Assembly (NCBI RefSeq): GCF_024734895.1
Contig: NZ_CP091430.1
Coordinates: forward strand, 5,226,501-5,290,500
Direction of reading: 5' to 3'
Length of the DNA: 64,000 nt
Origin: Paenibacillus spongiae
GTDB taxonomy: Bacteria > Bacillota > Bacilli > Paenibacillales > Paenibacillaceae
The notes under the pieces were generated by a model. The model saw nothing but the letters and a program-made list of their open reading frames with translations. It searched no databases and had not been told where the DNA came from. The translations under genes were made by a program, and so were the position numbers. Positions 26,394 through 35,804 of this stretch are shown one piece after another (the stretch's first letter is position 1; every line of letters begins with the position of its first letter).

Positions 26394-28241
26394 TTAGTAT
26401 ACATCGCGTTGGTAACGTCCTTGCTCCTGCAGCTCAGACAAATACGCGGCTGCCGCTTCCGGGGATATGCCGGCGTATTGGCCGATTATCGCGAGCAACG
26501 CAGCTTGCACGTCATGCGCCATATGCTTCTCGTCGCCGCAGACATACACATGTGCGCCATTCTCCAGCCACTTGTACAGCTCTTCGCCATGTTCCAGCAT
26601 CCGGTGCTGCACATACACCTTCTCGTCCGTATCCCGGGAGAACGCTACGTCCAGCTTCGACAATACGCCGTCCTTCAGCATGCGCTGCCAGTCGGTCTGA
26701 TACAGGAAGTCGGTCACGAAGTGCCTGTCGCCGTAGAAAAGCCATGTTTTCCCCGCTGCGCCTTGCTCCTCGCGATCCTCAAGGAAAGCCCGGTACGGCG
26801 CAACGCCTGTGCCTGGTCCCACCATGATGACCGGCGTATCCGGGTCAACCGGCGGCTTGAAGTTCGGATTCTGCTGGATGAAGATCGGAAGCTTATCGCC
26901 CGGCTCAATCCGTTCGGATGTGTACACCGAGCATACGCCTTTACGGTCGCGGCCATGGGCCTCGTACTCCACTTTCCGGATCGTCAGATGCACTTCCTCC
27001 GGATGGGCGTTCAAGCTGCTCGCAATGGAATATAACCGCGGCGGCAGCTTGCGGAGCAGAGTCGCAACGTCTCCGGTTGTAAGCGTCCATGGCGAATAAT
27101 CACGAAGCAGATCAAGCAGATCGCGTCCGTCCATATAGGCTCTCAAGTCTTCTTTATTTTCCGGTTTCACCAGTTCAGCCAGCTTGCCGCTTCCTGAGAA
27201 GGCAACCGCTTTTTCAAGCAGAGGCTTGGTCAAGACGGTAATTTCATAATGGTGAAGCAGCGCCGCATGCAGCGAAGAAGTTCCGCCTGCTTTGCCGGTT
27301 ACGACCGCCTCCTCCGGATTCCACTTCATGAACGAGATAATATCGTCGACCAAAGACGGGTCGTTCTGCGGATATACGCCAACCGAATCGCCAGGCGCAT
27401 ACGTCAGACCCGAACCTTCAAGCGACAGCTCCAGATGACGCGTTTCCCGGTCCGAGCCCCTGCCGTTCAAATTCAGATTATCCAGCACCTCCGCCATAAA
27501 CGGATTCGTCCGCGAGTACTCCGACTCACCTGCAGCAGATGCCGGTATAGAGGCAGCTCCCGGTACGCCTAATGGGGCTGCCGATGTATCAGCCGCGCTT
27601 ACTGCGCCGTTGACAGCTGCTATCCAGCCAGCGGCAGACTCCTCAAAATCAACATCGCAATCGACGCGCTCCGCAATCCGCTCCGCACCTAGCTCGACGA
27701 GCTTGGTATCGAAATCTTGGCCTGTTTTGCAGAAAAACTCATACGATGTATCGCCCAGCGCAAGTACAGAGAACTTCGTTCCATCCAGCTTCGGCGCACG
27801 CTTGCTATGCAGAAATTCATAAAACGTCATTGCATTATCCGGCGGATCGCCCTCGCCATGCGTACTGACGAGAATAAACAGATAACCGGCTTTCTTTAGA
27901 TTGTTCGTTTTATACTTGTTCATTGCAGATAGCGTAACCTCGAAGCCTTGGCTCTTCAGTGTGTCTGCCAGACGTCCTGCCAGTCTCTGCGCATTGCCGG
28001 TCTGCGAACCGAACAAAATCGTCGCTTCGCGCGGGCCTTGAGGCACGACTGCCGCAGCAGGCGCCTCCAAGACTTGGCTTGCCGCCAGTTCCGATGAAGC
28101 GGCGCTAAAGTTCCCCGCACGATAAAAAGTTAAATAACCGCCCAGCCAATTCACTTGGGCTTCCGTCAAAGTCGGAAGCAGCTTATTGATTAACTCCGCT
28201 TGTTCCGTCGTAAACGGACTATTCGTCACTTGAAGTTGCAA
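26394..28241 (-). CDS. cysJ: Assimilatory sulfite reductase flavoprotein (alpha subunit)
   Basis: A 615-residue diflavin reductase that passes electrons from NADPH through FAD and FMN to CysI. A flavodoxin domain (TILFGSQTGNAQRLAGRL, from about residue 73) is followed by an FAD domain (RLYSIASS, then GVCSVYTSE) and an NADPH domain (MVGPGTGVAPYRAFLEDR, YVCGDEKHMAHDVQ), ending in the family-typical aromatic RDVY. The start is a TTG at 28241 preceded by GGGGTGG. It is the first gene of the operon. About 300 bases upstream hold its promoter; CymR-type control is usual in this group, but I did not identify a site. Confidence 0.95.
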   Translation of the reverse strand: MQLQVTNSPFTTEQAELINKLLPTLTEAQVNWLGGYLTFYRAGNFSAASSELAASQVLEAPAAAVVPQGPREATILFGSQTGNAQRLAGRLADTLKSQGFEVTLSAMNKYKTNNLKKAGYLFILVSTHGEGDPPDNAMTFYEFLHSKRAPKLDGTKFSVLALGDTSYEFFCKTGQDFDTKLVELGAERIAERVDCDVDFEESAAGWIAAVNGAVSAADTSAAPLGVPGAASIPASAAGESEYSRTNPFMAEVLDNLNLNGRGSDRETRHLELSLEGSGLTYAPGDSVGVYPQNDPSLVDDIISFMKWNPEEAVVTGKAGGTSSLHAALLHHYEITVLTKPLLEKAVAFSGSGKLAELVKPENKEDLRAYMDGRDLLDLLRDYSPWTLTTGDVATLLRKLPPRLYSIASSLNAHPEEVHLTIRKVEYEAHGRDRKGVCSVYTSERIEPGDKLPIFIQQNPNFKPPVDPDTPVIMVGPGTGVAPYRAFLEDREEQGAAGKTWLFYGDRHFVTDFLYQTDWQRMLKDGVLSKLDVAFSRDTDEKVYVQHRMLEHGEELYKWLENGAHVYVCGDEKHMAHDVQAALLAIIGQYAGISPEAAAAYLSELQEQGRYQRDVY

Positions 28242-28540
28242 CTACATCCACCCCGCATCAATCTCTAAAATCCGACCATATTACTTTGATTAATCTGTAT
28301 TTATACTAACGCAGTCTTATGCAAGGCGCAATGAATTCTTTGATATTTATCTATAAGAAATATTTCAAAATCGATTACTTTTAATTATATTGCCGCGGAT
28401 CCGAAAGCCGGCTCTCTCCAGCTATTGAGCGCAATTCGGTAATAACCCTCTCATTTCGATCACAATTCGTCCATTTTACTTCCCTTATAAAATGTTAAAA
28501 TAGAATAATAAGATCAAAATATGAAATAGGAGCTTATCAA

Positions 28541-30001
28541 GTGCGGTTACATCCAATCTACATTTTACGTATTACAGGACTGTTAGACGGTATTTCGTTG
28601 TTGGTATTACTAGGTATTGCAATGCCCTTGAAATATATTTGGGGAATCGAGCAAGCCGTAACGATTGTAGGAAGCATTCACGGGGGGATTTTCTGTCTAT
28701 ATGCTGCAGCGATTCTATATGCAGCAATACGAGTCAGGTGGAACCTGCTGTGGTCGGCTGCCGCGCTGCTCGCAGCTTTCATACCTTTGGGCAACTTCTT
28801 GCTGGATAGGAAACTAAAGAAGGCGCAAGCCAGCTATAGCGTTAAGCCTGTTAGCCATGCCCTGCTCGTGTACAGCATCGTGTTTTTTTCGTTCTTCGAT
28901 TTATTCTCGCAGCTGCCGGTCATGAGTACCTTTGCGACTTCCGTCGGCGCCAGCTCGTTTATTGTAGGCTTTGTCATCGGGCTGTATTCGTTATCCAATA
29001 CGCTGGGCAATATTTTATCCGGCATTATGACCGACAAGATCGGGCCTTTCAAAATTCTCATGGCAGGATTGCTTCTGACCAGCATCGCTCTGCTGCTGTA
29101 TCATTTCGTCGATCAGCCCGCATTCCTGATCGCCGTGCGAATCCTGCATGGGTTTGTCGCCGGGTTGATCGTTCCAGCCGCTTTCACATTCTCTGCGAAT
29201 ACGACGACGAACGAGCAGCAAGGGAAGAAAGTCGCCTTTACCGGTACATTCGTAGGACTAGCCGCTATTATCGGGCCTGCTTTCAGCGGAATTATGGCAA
29301 GCAAGACCTCCGTACCCTTCGTCTTTACATGCGTCGCTATTATGGGGCTGCTGCTTGCCTTCCTGTCAGCCGTTTTTCTTGGCAAGTATAAGATTGCGAA
29401 GAAAGAGAAGGACGCTGCAGTCGTTCATTCATCAAGCCTGCTCTTCAATGCAGGTGTAATAAAGGCTTACGGCGGCGCCTTCTTCTTGATGTTCTCACAA
29501 GGCGCGATCGCGTATTTGCTGCCATTGCATGTTCAGACACTTGGCTATGATTCGAGATTAAGCGGCACCTTGATGAGCACCTTCGGGATCATTGCCGTTC
29601 TCATATTCGTGCTACCTACGAATCGCATATTCGATCGGGTTGCCCCTTCAAGAACGATGGCCATCGGAATTGGTTTGATGGGTTTAAGTCAGCTGGTCAT
29701 TAGCCAATCGACGACGACATTAACGCTTTACATTGTTTTAGGCTTGTATGGCGTAGGCTTTGCCTTCTTGTTCCCCTCGATCAATACGATGCTGATCAAG
29801 GCCACGCCTGCAGAGCTGCGCGGAAAAGCTTACGGTTATTTCTACGCCTTCTTCTCTCTGGGTGTCGTAGCCGGATCTTCCGTATTGGGCTGGCTGCCCT
29901 TCAACATCATCGAAGGGTTCTCCTTCACGGGAATCATCCTCCTGCTGTTCGCTGTTTTCGTTGCCTTCAACAAGGAAAGAGAGCATGCGTTGAATCATTG
30001 A
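28541..30001 (+). CDS. Fusion of a DUF3817 membrane domain with an MFS transporter
   Basis: A 486-residue membrane protein. Residues 1-90 have the DUF3817 pattern (FLxxxGxLDGxS-like start LRITGLLDGISLLVLLGIAMPLK, three helices, basic end LDRKLKK). From about residue 100 a complete 12-helix major facilitator follows, with the loop GIMTDKIGPFKILMAG matching the MFS loop 2-3 motif. The GTG start at 28541 has GGAGC 7 bases upstream. DUF3817 usually occurs as a separate small protein. The substrate is unknown; drug or metabolite efflux is most common for this MFS type. The gene stands alone before a bidirectional terminator. Confidence 0.85.
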   Translation: MRLHPIYILRITGLLDGISLLVLLGIAMPLKYIWGIEQAVTIVGSIHGGIFCLYAAAILYAAIRVRWNLLWSAAALLAAFIPLGNFLLDRKLKKAQASYSVKPVSHALLVYSIVFFSFFDLFSQLPVMSTFATSVGASSFIVGFVIGLYSLSNTLGNILSGIMTDKIGPFKILMAGLLLTSIALLLYHFVDQPAFLIAVRILHGFVAGLIVPAAFTFSANTTTNEQQGKKVAFTGTFVGLAAIIGPAFSGIMASKTSVPFVFTCVAIMGLLLAFLSAVFLGKYKIAKKEKDAAVVHSSSLLFNAGVIKAYGGAFFLMFSQGAIAYLLPLHVQTLGYDSRLSGTLMSTFGIIAVLIFVLPTNRIFDRVAPSRTMAIGIGLMGLSQLVISQSTTTLTLYIVLGLYGVGFAFLFPSINTMLIKATPAELRGKAYGYFYAFFSLGVVAGSSVLGWLPFNIIEGFSFTGIILLLFAVFVAFNKEREHALNH

Positions 30002-30034
30002 ACCCCCGATTAAGCCGAGCGTAAGTTGATACAG

Positions 30035-30088
30035 AACGTAAGAGCCTGAGGAAAAAGGGATTCCCTTCATTCCTCAGGCTCTTACGTT
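30035..30088. terminator. Bidirectional terminator between MFS fusion and ABC exporter operon
   Basis: A stem of about 19 bases (AACGTAAGAGCCTGAGGAA with its complement) around a 13-base loop ending at GTTTCATTTT. It lies 34 bases from the MFS stop and 25 bases from the exporter stop. Confidence 0.9.
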
Positions 30089-30112
30089 TCATTTTATGCA
30101 ATTTCCACTACA

Positions 30113-31993
30113 TTAACTCGCTTCTTCCTCGCCCTCACTGAACTGGCTGTTGTACAGGCTTTCGTAGAAGCCTCCTTGTTCTAACAGCTCATCATGCGTG
30201 CCTTGCTCGATAATATCGCCATCCTTCATCACAAAGATGAGGTCGGCATCGCGAATCGTTGACAGACGATGAGCAATCACGAAGCTCGTGCGTCCCTTCA
30301 TCAGATTCGCCATCGCTTTCTGGATCAGAATCTCGGTACGGGTGTCAACCGAGCTGGTCGCTTCATCCAAGATCAGAATCTGCGGATTGGACAAGATCGC
30401 ACGTGCGATCGTAAGCAGCTGTTTCTGGCCTTGCGACACATTGCTTGCTTCTTCGTTAAGCACCATGTCATAGCCGTCAGGCAGCGTCCGAATGAAGTGA
30501 TCAACCTGAGCAGCCTTAGCCGCTGCGTAGAGCTCTTCATCGGTTGCTTCAAGCTTTCCGTAGCGGATATTCTCCTTAATGGTATTGTTATACAACCAAG
30601 TATCCTGCAGCACCATTCCGAACATCGACCGCAAGTCGTTGCGAGCGAAGTCGCGAATGTCGGTGCCATCGATCATGATTGAACCCTCTTGAATATCGTA
30701 GAAGCGCATTAACAGCTTAATGATCGTAGACTTGCCGGCACCTGTAGGTCCAACGATAGCGACCTTCTGTCCAGGTTGAACGCTTGCTGTAAAGTTATTA
30801 ATAACGGGCTTCTCCGGATCGTATCCAAAATGAACATTTTCAAATCGAACGGCACCTTTCACACGCGAAGGATCTGCCGGCGTTGCCGAATCTGCAGGCT
30901 CTTCCTCTTCAGCCAAGAATTCGAATACGCGCTCAGCAGCCGCTACTGTCTGCTGCAGAACGTTTGAGATGTTCGCAACCTGTGCAATCGGCTGCGTAAA
31001 CTGGCGCATATATTGGATGAAGGCTTGGATATCACCGACAGAGATTCGGCCATTCACAGCCAAGTATCCACCGAGAATACAGATCGCTACGTACCCTAGA
31101 TTGCCGATAAAGCTCATAATCGGCATCATCATTCCCGATAGGAATTGCGACTTCCAGGCGGAGCTATACAGCTTCTCATTATGCACATCAAACTTCTTGA
31201 GCGACTCTTCCTCCCCATTGAACGCCTTCATCACCGTATGGCTGCCATACATCTCTTCAATATGTCCATTGACATGTCCGAGAGATTCTTGCTGGGCAAC
31301 AAAGTGCTTCTGCGACTTCTTCACGACCAGCATAATGAAGATAAAGGACATCGGCAGCACGCAGAGCGCGACTAACGTCATCTGCCAGCTGATCGTGAAC
31401 ATCATGATCATGATCCCGATTATGCTTGTAACCGAGGTAATGATCTGAGTCAAGCTTTGATTCAAGCTCTGGCTGATCGCATCGACGTCATTCGTGATAT
31501 GCGACAACACTTCACCGTAATTACGTTTATCAAAATACTTCAATGGCAGCTTATGAATCTTCTTCGAGATATCGCGTCTCAGATTATAAGTCACCTTCAT
31601 CGCGACATTAGACATGATATAACCTTGAATGTAAGCAAACAGTGCACTGATGATGTAGAGAATAACTAAGATGAGCATAATCTGACTTACATATCCAAAG
31701 TCAATGCCGTCACCTGTACCCGAGATCATATTCATGACGCCTTCGAATACTTTGGTTGTCGCTTCACCGAGTATCTTAGGTCCTAGTATATTGAATATCG
31801 TAGATCCGATAGCAAAGACGATGACGAGTGTTACCGCAACCTTATATTGACCCAAGTAAGAAATCAGCTTCTTAAAGGTTCCTTTAAAGTCCTTCGCCTT
31901 CTCGCCAGGCATCATCATCCCCGGCCCGCCCGGTCCGCCGCCCATCGGCCCGCCGTTCTTCGGTTTTCTAAACTTGGAGGCTTTCTCACTCAT
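30113..31993 (-). CDS. ABC exporter half-transporter, catalytically complete subunit
   Basis: A 626-residue protein with six transmembrane helices followed by an ATPase domain: Walker A GPTGAGKST, Q-loop VLQDTWLYN, Walker B ILILDEATSSVD with the catalytic Glu, and H-loop VIAHRLSTI. The signature is the unusual VSQGQKQ instead of LSGGQ. A Pro/Gly-rich N-terminus (GGPMGGGPGGPGMMMPGE) is notable. It overlaps the upstream half-transporter by four bases and surely forms a heterodimer with it, of the TM287/288 or LmrCD kind, exporting drugs or lipids. MarR at 34290 heads the operon. Confidence 0.92.
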   Translation of the reverse strand: MSEKASKFRKPKNGGPMGGGPGGPGMMMPGEKAKDFKGTFKKLISYLGQYKVAVTLVIVFAIGSTIFNILGPKILGEATTKVFEGVMNMISGTGDGIDFGYVSQIMLILVILYIISALFAYIQGYIMSNVAMKVTYNLRRDISKKIHKLPLKYFDKRNYGEVLSHITNDVDAISQSLNQSLTQIITSVTSIIGIMIMMFTISWQMTLVALCVLPMSFIFIMLVVKKSQKHFVAQQESLGHVNGHIEEMYGSHTVMKAFNGEEESLKKFDVHNEKLYSSAWKSQFLSGMMMPIMSFIGNLGYVAICILGGYLAVNGRISVGDIQAFIQYMRQFTQPIAQVANISNVLQQTVAAAERVFEFLAEEEEPADSATPADPSRVKGAVRFENVHFGYDPEKPVINNFTASVQPGQKVAIVGPTGAGKSTIIKLLMRFYDIQEGSIMIDGTDIRDFARNDLRSMFGMVLQDTWLYNNTIKENIRYGKLEATDEELYAAAKAAQVDHFIRTLPDGYDMVLNEEASNVSQGQKQLLTIARAILSNPQILILDEATSSVDTRTEILIQKAMANLMKGRTSFVIAHRLSTIRDADLIFVMKDGDIIEQGTHDELLEQGGFYESLYNSQFSEGEEEAS

Positions 31994-34212
31994 TGCAATT
32001 CCTCCTTCGAAAGCTGGGATGAAGCAATCTCCAGGTATGTCGGGCAGCTCTGAAGCAGTTCTTCATGCGTACCGCTTCCGACAATCTTACCTTCATTCAA
32101 TACAATGATTTGTTCCGCATGGCGAATCGTACTAACGCGCTGCGCGACGATAAGAACGGTGCTATCTCCTGTATATTTCTTCAAAGCCTGCCTGAGCGCA
32201 GTATCGGTCTTATAGTCAAGCGCGGAGAAGCTGTCATCAAAGATATAGATTGGAGCCTTCTTCACAAGTGCACGTGCAATCGATAAACGCTGCTTCTGAC
32301 CGCCGGACACATTCGCGCCGCCTTCTGATATCTTCTTCTCAAAGCCGTCCTCATCCTTGAGAATGAAGTCTGTGGCTTGAGCAATTTCAGCAGCCAGATG
32401 CACTTCCTCATCGGAAGCTTCTTTCTTACCATAGCGCAGATTGCTTGCAATCGTGCCTGACATCAGCACACCCTTCTGAGCCACATAACCAATCTGATCG
32501 TGCAGATCATGCTGTGTGACATCTTTTACATTAACACCGTTGACTATAATTTCACCTGACGTGACATCATAGAAGCGAGGAATCAAGTTAATCAGCGTGG
32601 ATTTACCTGAACCTGTAGAACCGATAAATGCTGTTGTTTCCCCAGGCTTCGCAGTGAATGTAATATTGGTCAGCACATCCTCCGGCGCATCCTGATAATG
32701 AAAGCTGACATCTCGAAACTCAACAATGCCTGACATGTCGGACTTAAACGGCTTCGTCTGAGCAGGATCTTCAATAGAAGACTTCGTTGACAGCACTTCT
32801 GCGATACGCTGCGCAGATACCGAAGCACGCGGTACCATAATGAACATCATCGAGATCATTAAGAATGACATAATGATTTGCATGGCATATTGCATAAACG
32901 CCATCATATCCCCTACTTGCATCGCAGATACAGCGATCTGCTTAGCACCGACCCATACAATCAGCAAAGTAATAAGGTTCATGATAAGCATCATAACCGG
33001 CATCATGAACACCATGACGCGGCTTACGAATAAGTTCGTTTTCGTCAAATCTTGGTTGGCATGGTCAAAACGTTTCTTCTCAAATTCCTGTGTGCTGAAT
33101 GCACGTACAACCATAAGTCCGCTCAAATTTTCTCTCGAAACGAGATTTAATTTATCAATGAGCTTCTGCATGATCTTGAACTTTGGCATCGCGACATAGA
33201 ATACAACCCCGATTAACATAATGAGCAAGGCAACTGCCAAGCCGATAATCCAGGTCATGGAGCTATTCTCCCTCAGTACCATGATGACGCCGCCTACCCC
33301 TAAGATCGGAGCGTAGAACAAGATACGGATACCCATGACAATGAGTGTCTGAACCTGCGTAATATCGTTTGTCGTACGCGTAATAAGAGATGAAGTCGAG
33401 AACTTATCAAACTCATTGCTCGAGAAGCTTTCAATCTTACTGAACACATCACGACGAAGCTTCTTGGCCACTCCAGCTGCAACTCGCGCAGATAGATATC
33501 CGACACCAATCGTTGCGATAGCTCCACCTAAGGCGATCAGAAGCATGATGAATCCTGTATTCATAATATACTTGCTCTGAATCTTGCCTACATCCATGCC
33601 CAGTTCGCCATACAATAGCTTCACGAAAGCTGTTCCCGTCTGAACCTGCATGGCAGGATCCATCAGATTAGCAGCTGCGATTGCCTCATCCAGCTTCTCG
33701 GCAGGAAGCTGCTGGACCACTGGTGTCAAAGCGTACAGCTCTTTGAAATCTATATTGGACATATCCATCTTTTTAGCAGGTGCAGCTTGATCGCTTGAAG
33801 AGGCCGCCAACTGCTTCGAAACTTCGATGAAGGTTGAAGCGGCTCTACCGAAGATCGGATTCAATTCGTCCATGCTGCTATTGTCCGCATCCTTTAAAAG
33901 GTATACATTGTGACTTTCCAGCAAGGGATACTTATCGAGATAATTCTCATCCCCTGCTTTGATCAGCGAGTAATGCTGCTCGACAATCGCTTTGTCCTGC
34001 TCCTTCATTAAGGAGGTCATCAGCCTGAAGCCGTCCTCGCTGATCGCTTCAGGTACTGCACTTTCAATACCGCTTTGCTGAATACCCTTGTTGACAATGT
34101 CGGACATGTAATTCGGCAGATTCAGATCCGCCATCGCTTGCCCAAACAATAAAGCAATCGATACAATGAGCATTACCATGAAGGGCTTCAAATATTTTGC
34201 GAGTTTAACCAT
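31990..34212 (-). CDS. ABC exporter half-transporter, degenerate-site subunit
   Basis: A 740-residue partner of the preceding gene. After the first helix an extracytoplasmic insertion of about 180 residues sits before helix 2. The ATPase has Walker A GSTGSGKST and signature VSGGQKQ, but Walker B reads IYIFDDSFSALD (Asp where the catalytic Glu should be) and the H-loop is VAQRVSTI (Gln for the switch His). These two changes make one of the two ATP sites of the heterodimer non-catalytic, as known for asymmetric exporters. Translation starts after GGAAAGGAAC; MarR lies 77 bases upstream on the same transcript. Confidence 0.92.
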   Translation of the reverse strand: MVKLAKYLKPFMVMLIVSIALLFGQAMADLNLPNYMSDIVNKGIQQSGIESAVPEAISEDGFRLMTSLMKEQDKAIVEQHYSLIKAGDENYLDKYPLLESHNVYLLKDADNSSMDELNPIFGRAASTFIEVSKQLAASSSDQAAPAKKMDMSNIDFKELYALTPVVQQLPAEKLDEAIAAANLMDPAMQVQTGTAFVKLLYGELGMDVGKIQSKYIMNTGFIMLLIALGGAIATIGVGYLSARVAAGVAKKLRRDVFSKIESFSSNEFDKFSTSSLITRTTNDITQVQTLIVMGIRILFYAPILGVGGVIMVLRENSSMTWIIGLAVALLIMLIGVVFYVAMPKFKIMQKLIDKLNLVSRENLSGLMVVRAFSTQEFEKKRFDHANQDLTKTNLFVSRVMVFMMPVMMLIMNLITLLIVWVGAKQIAVSAMQVGDMMAFMQYAMQIIMSFLMISMMFIMVPRASVSAQRIAEVLSTKSSIEDPAQTKPFKSDMSGIVEFRDVSFHYQDAPEDVLTNITFTAKPGETTAFIGSTGSGKSTLINLIPRFYDVTSGEIIVNGVNVKDVTQHDLHDQIGYVAQKGVLMSGTIASNLRYGKKEASDEEVHLAAEIAQATDFILKDEDGFEKKISEGGANVSGGQKQRLSIARALVKKAPIYIFDDSFSALDYKTDTALRQALKKYTGDSTVLIVAQRVSTIRHAEQIIVLNEGKIVGSGTHEELLQSCPTYLEIASSQLSKEELQ

Positions 34213-34289
34213 GACATGTTCCTTTCCTTTCTAATCGTGAAGTAAAGATCGAAATTGATGATCAGATGAGCTTATTCGGATTGGCATGA

Positions 34290-34772
34290 TTAGGATTGAC
34301 GGCTCTTCATGTCGCCGATAATCTCGTAAAGGCGCGTGCATAGGGTGATAAACTGCTCCGTTTCCTCATGTCCAAGCCGAGCTACAAGTTCATTGGTATA
34401 GGATAAGAAAGCATTCTTGGCTTTCTTTAATGCGGCCTCGCCTTCAACATCGAGCGTTAAATATACAACACGCCGGTCATTTTTAGTCGTGACACGCTTC
34501 ACATAACCTTTCTCCTCTAAACCATTGATCATCTGCGAGACGGAAGGCATCGTAATGTGCAAGATCTCGCTCAATTCAGATACTTTAATACCTGGAGGAG
34601 CAAGCTGCTCCTGTTCATCGGAGCTTCTGCACTGCATTCGGCTATTGATAATTTCCAGTACATGAAATTCGCGGTGGGGAATAATGTCATCCATTTGATG
34701 CTTAGACGACACACGTCTTATTTGGGCCATAACTTCAATCAGACGTTTGCCTTGACTGTTCTCCTGATCCAT
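34290..34772 (-). CDS. MarR-family transcriptional regulator
   Basis: A 160-residue winged-helix regulator with the recognition helix in IKVSELSEILHITMPSVSQMI and the wing KRVTTKNDRRVVYLTL, where the conserved DxR is DRR. A strong GGAGGGAGG site precedes the ATG. It is the first gene of the operon with the heterodimeric exporter, the standard arrangement for a drug-inducible MarR repressor controlling its own efflux pump. The palindrome at 34827-34839 is a candidate operator. Confidence 0.9.
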   Translation of the reverse strand: MDQENSQGKRLIEVMAQIRRVSSKHQMDDIIPHREFHVLEIINSRMQCRSSDEQEQLAPPGIKVSELSEILHITMPSVSQMINGLEEKGYVKRVTTKNDRRVVYLTLDVEGEAALKKAKNAFLSYTNELVARLGHEETEQFITLCTRLYEIIGDMKSRQS

Positions 34773-34826
34773 GGTTTGCCTCCCTCCGATTCTTATCCCA
34801 TTAATTAGATCACCTATTAATTAGTT

Positions 34827-34839
34827 TAACTATTAGTTA
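34827..34839. promoter_or_regulatory. Candidate MarR operator
   Basis: TAACTA-T-TAGTTA is a perfect 13-base palindrome 54 bases upstream of the MarR ATG, in an AT-rich stretch with more TTAGTTAG/CTAATTAA half-site-like runs. Position and symmetry suit MarR autorepression; no unambiguous -35/-10 pair could be fixed. Confidence 0.5.
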
Positions 34840-34956
34840 GTCTACCTAAATATATGCACAAAGTAAAGTAAATACATATACGCAATCAGGATTCCACTGG
34901 TTCCACCAGACGTTTTGTATGGCGGGAGCAGAATACTGAGATAAATAATTGGCTAT

Positions 34957-34990
34957 AAAAAAAATCCACGATCAGTAATAAACCGTGGAC
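34957..34990 (-). terminator. Terminator of the catabolic/transport operon
   Basis: On the minus strand TCCACG-type arms (GTCCACGG ... TCGTGGA) are followed by TTTTTTTTATAG, 37 bases after the PhyH stop. T-runs also follow on the plus strand. Confidence 0.85.
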
Positions 34991-35025
34991 TTGCATTTCT
35001 TTTTTTTTATAACAATAAAGCTATC

Positions 35026-35787
35026 TCAAACTCTTCCCTCGTATTCCCTTCCGCGGACCAGGGGAAACGCTTTCCTCCCGATTGCCCCTACCCACTCTGA
35101 ATCTGCTCGCATATAGGAGGTTACCAGCCCGCGCCGACGGTTCGGGGACAAGTTGGGACCGCTGCTGTGGATCGTGCAGCTGTGGTGAAAAGCGCACCAC
35201 CCGGCAGGAACTTCCGCCGGAACCGCTTGATTCGGGTCAAAGTCGCGCACATGCAGAAATCCGTCATTCTCCCTGTGATGCTCCAGAACCCCGCGCTTAT
35301 GCGAGCCGGGGACGTAACGAACGCAGCCGTTCTCGATCGTCGCATCGTCAAGCGCCGTCCAGCAGTTAACGAGTGCGGGAGGACTGATCTGCGTCCAATA
35401 CCCGGAATCCTGATGCCAGGAAACAGGCGAACCGTGATGCGCCGGCTTCATCAGGGTTTGGTCTCCGAACAGCTTGATATCCGATGTGCCGAGCAATTGC
35501 TCGACAATATCGAGTATTTGGGGATTGCGGGCATGCCTGGCTATGGTTTCATCGTAAGAAGAGGCATCCATAATCTGCCACACCTTATTTAGCTTGGATT
35601 CCTGCTTCAACTTCTCTGCATCGGCCTCCAGCCGGATCCCGACTCGCGCCGACAACGGATCTTCCCCCGAGGCCAGCGCATCGATCCTGCTGCGCAGAGC
35701 AGCCAGTTCGTCCTCTGTCAGGAGCGGACCGATGACTAAAAATCCGTTTTCTTGAAACTGTTCCAGCTGCTCTTTACTTAATCCCAT
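35026..35787 (-). CDS. Phytanoyl-CoA dioxygenase (PhyH) family Fe(II)/2-oxoglutarate oxygenase
   Basis: A 253-residue cytoplasmic oxygenase. The iron triad is visible: H125 and D127 in SWHQDSGYW and H207 in CTIHSSGPNLS, with the 2-oxoglutarate-binding Arg in NRRRG shortly after. Bacterial PhyH members hydroxylate diverse small molecules, including phosphonates, amino acids and ectoine. It is the last gene of an operon with an aminotransferase, sugar-type importer and Gfo/Idh dehydrogenase, so it probably works on the imported compound. GGGAGG precedes the ATG; the gap to the aminotransferase is 17 bases. Confidence 0.9.
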   Translation of the reverse strand: MGLSKEQLEQFQENGFLVIGPLLTEDELAALRSRIDALASGEDPLSARVGIRLEADAEKLKQESKLNKVWQIMDASSYDETIARHARNPQILDIVEQLLGTSDIKLFGDQTLMKPAHHGSPVSWHQDSGYWTQISPPALVNCWTALDDATIENGCVRYVPGSHKRGVLEHHRENDGFLHVRDFDPNQAVPAEVPAGWCAFHHSCTIHSSGPNLSPNRRRGLVTSYMRADSEWVGAIGRKAFPLVRGREYEGRV

Positions 35788-35804
35788 CGCGCATCCTCCC
35801 TATT

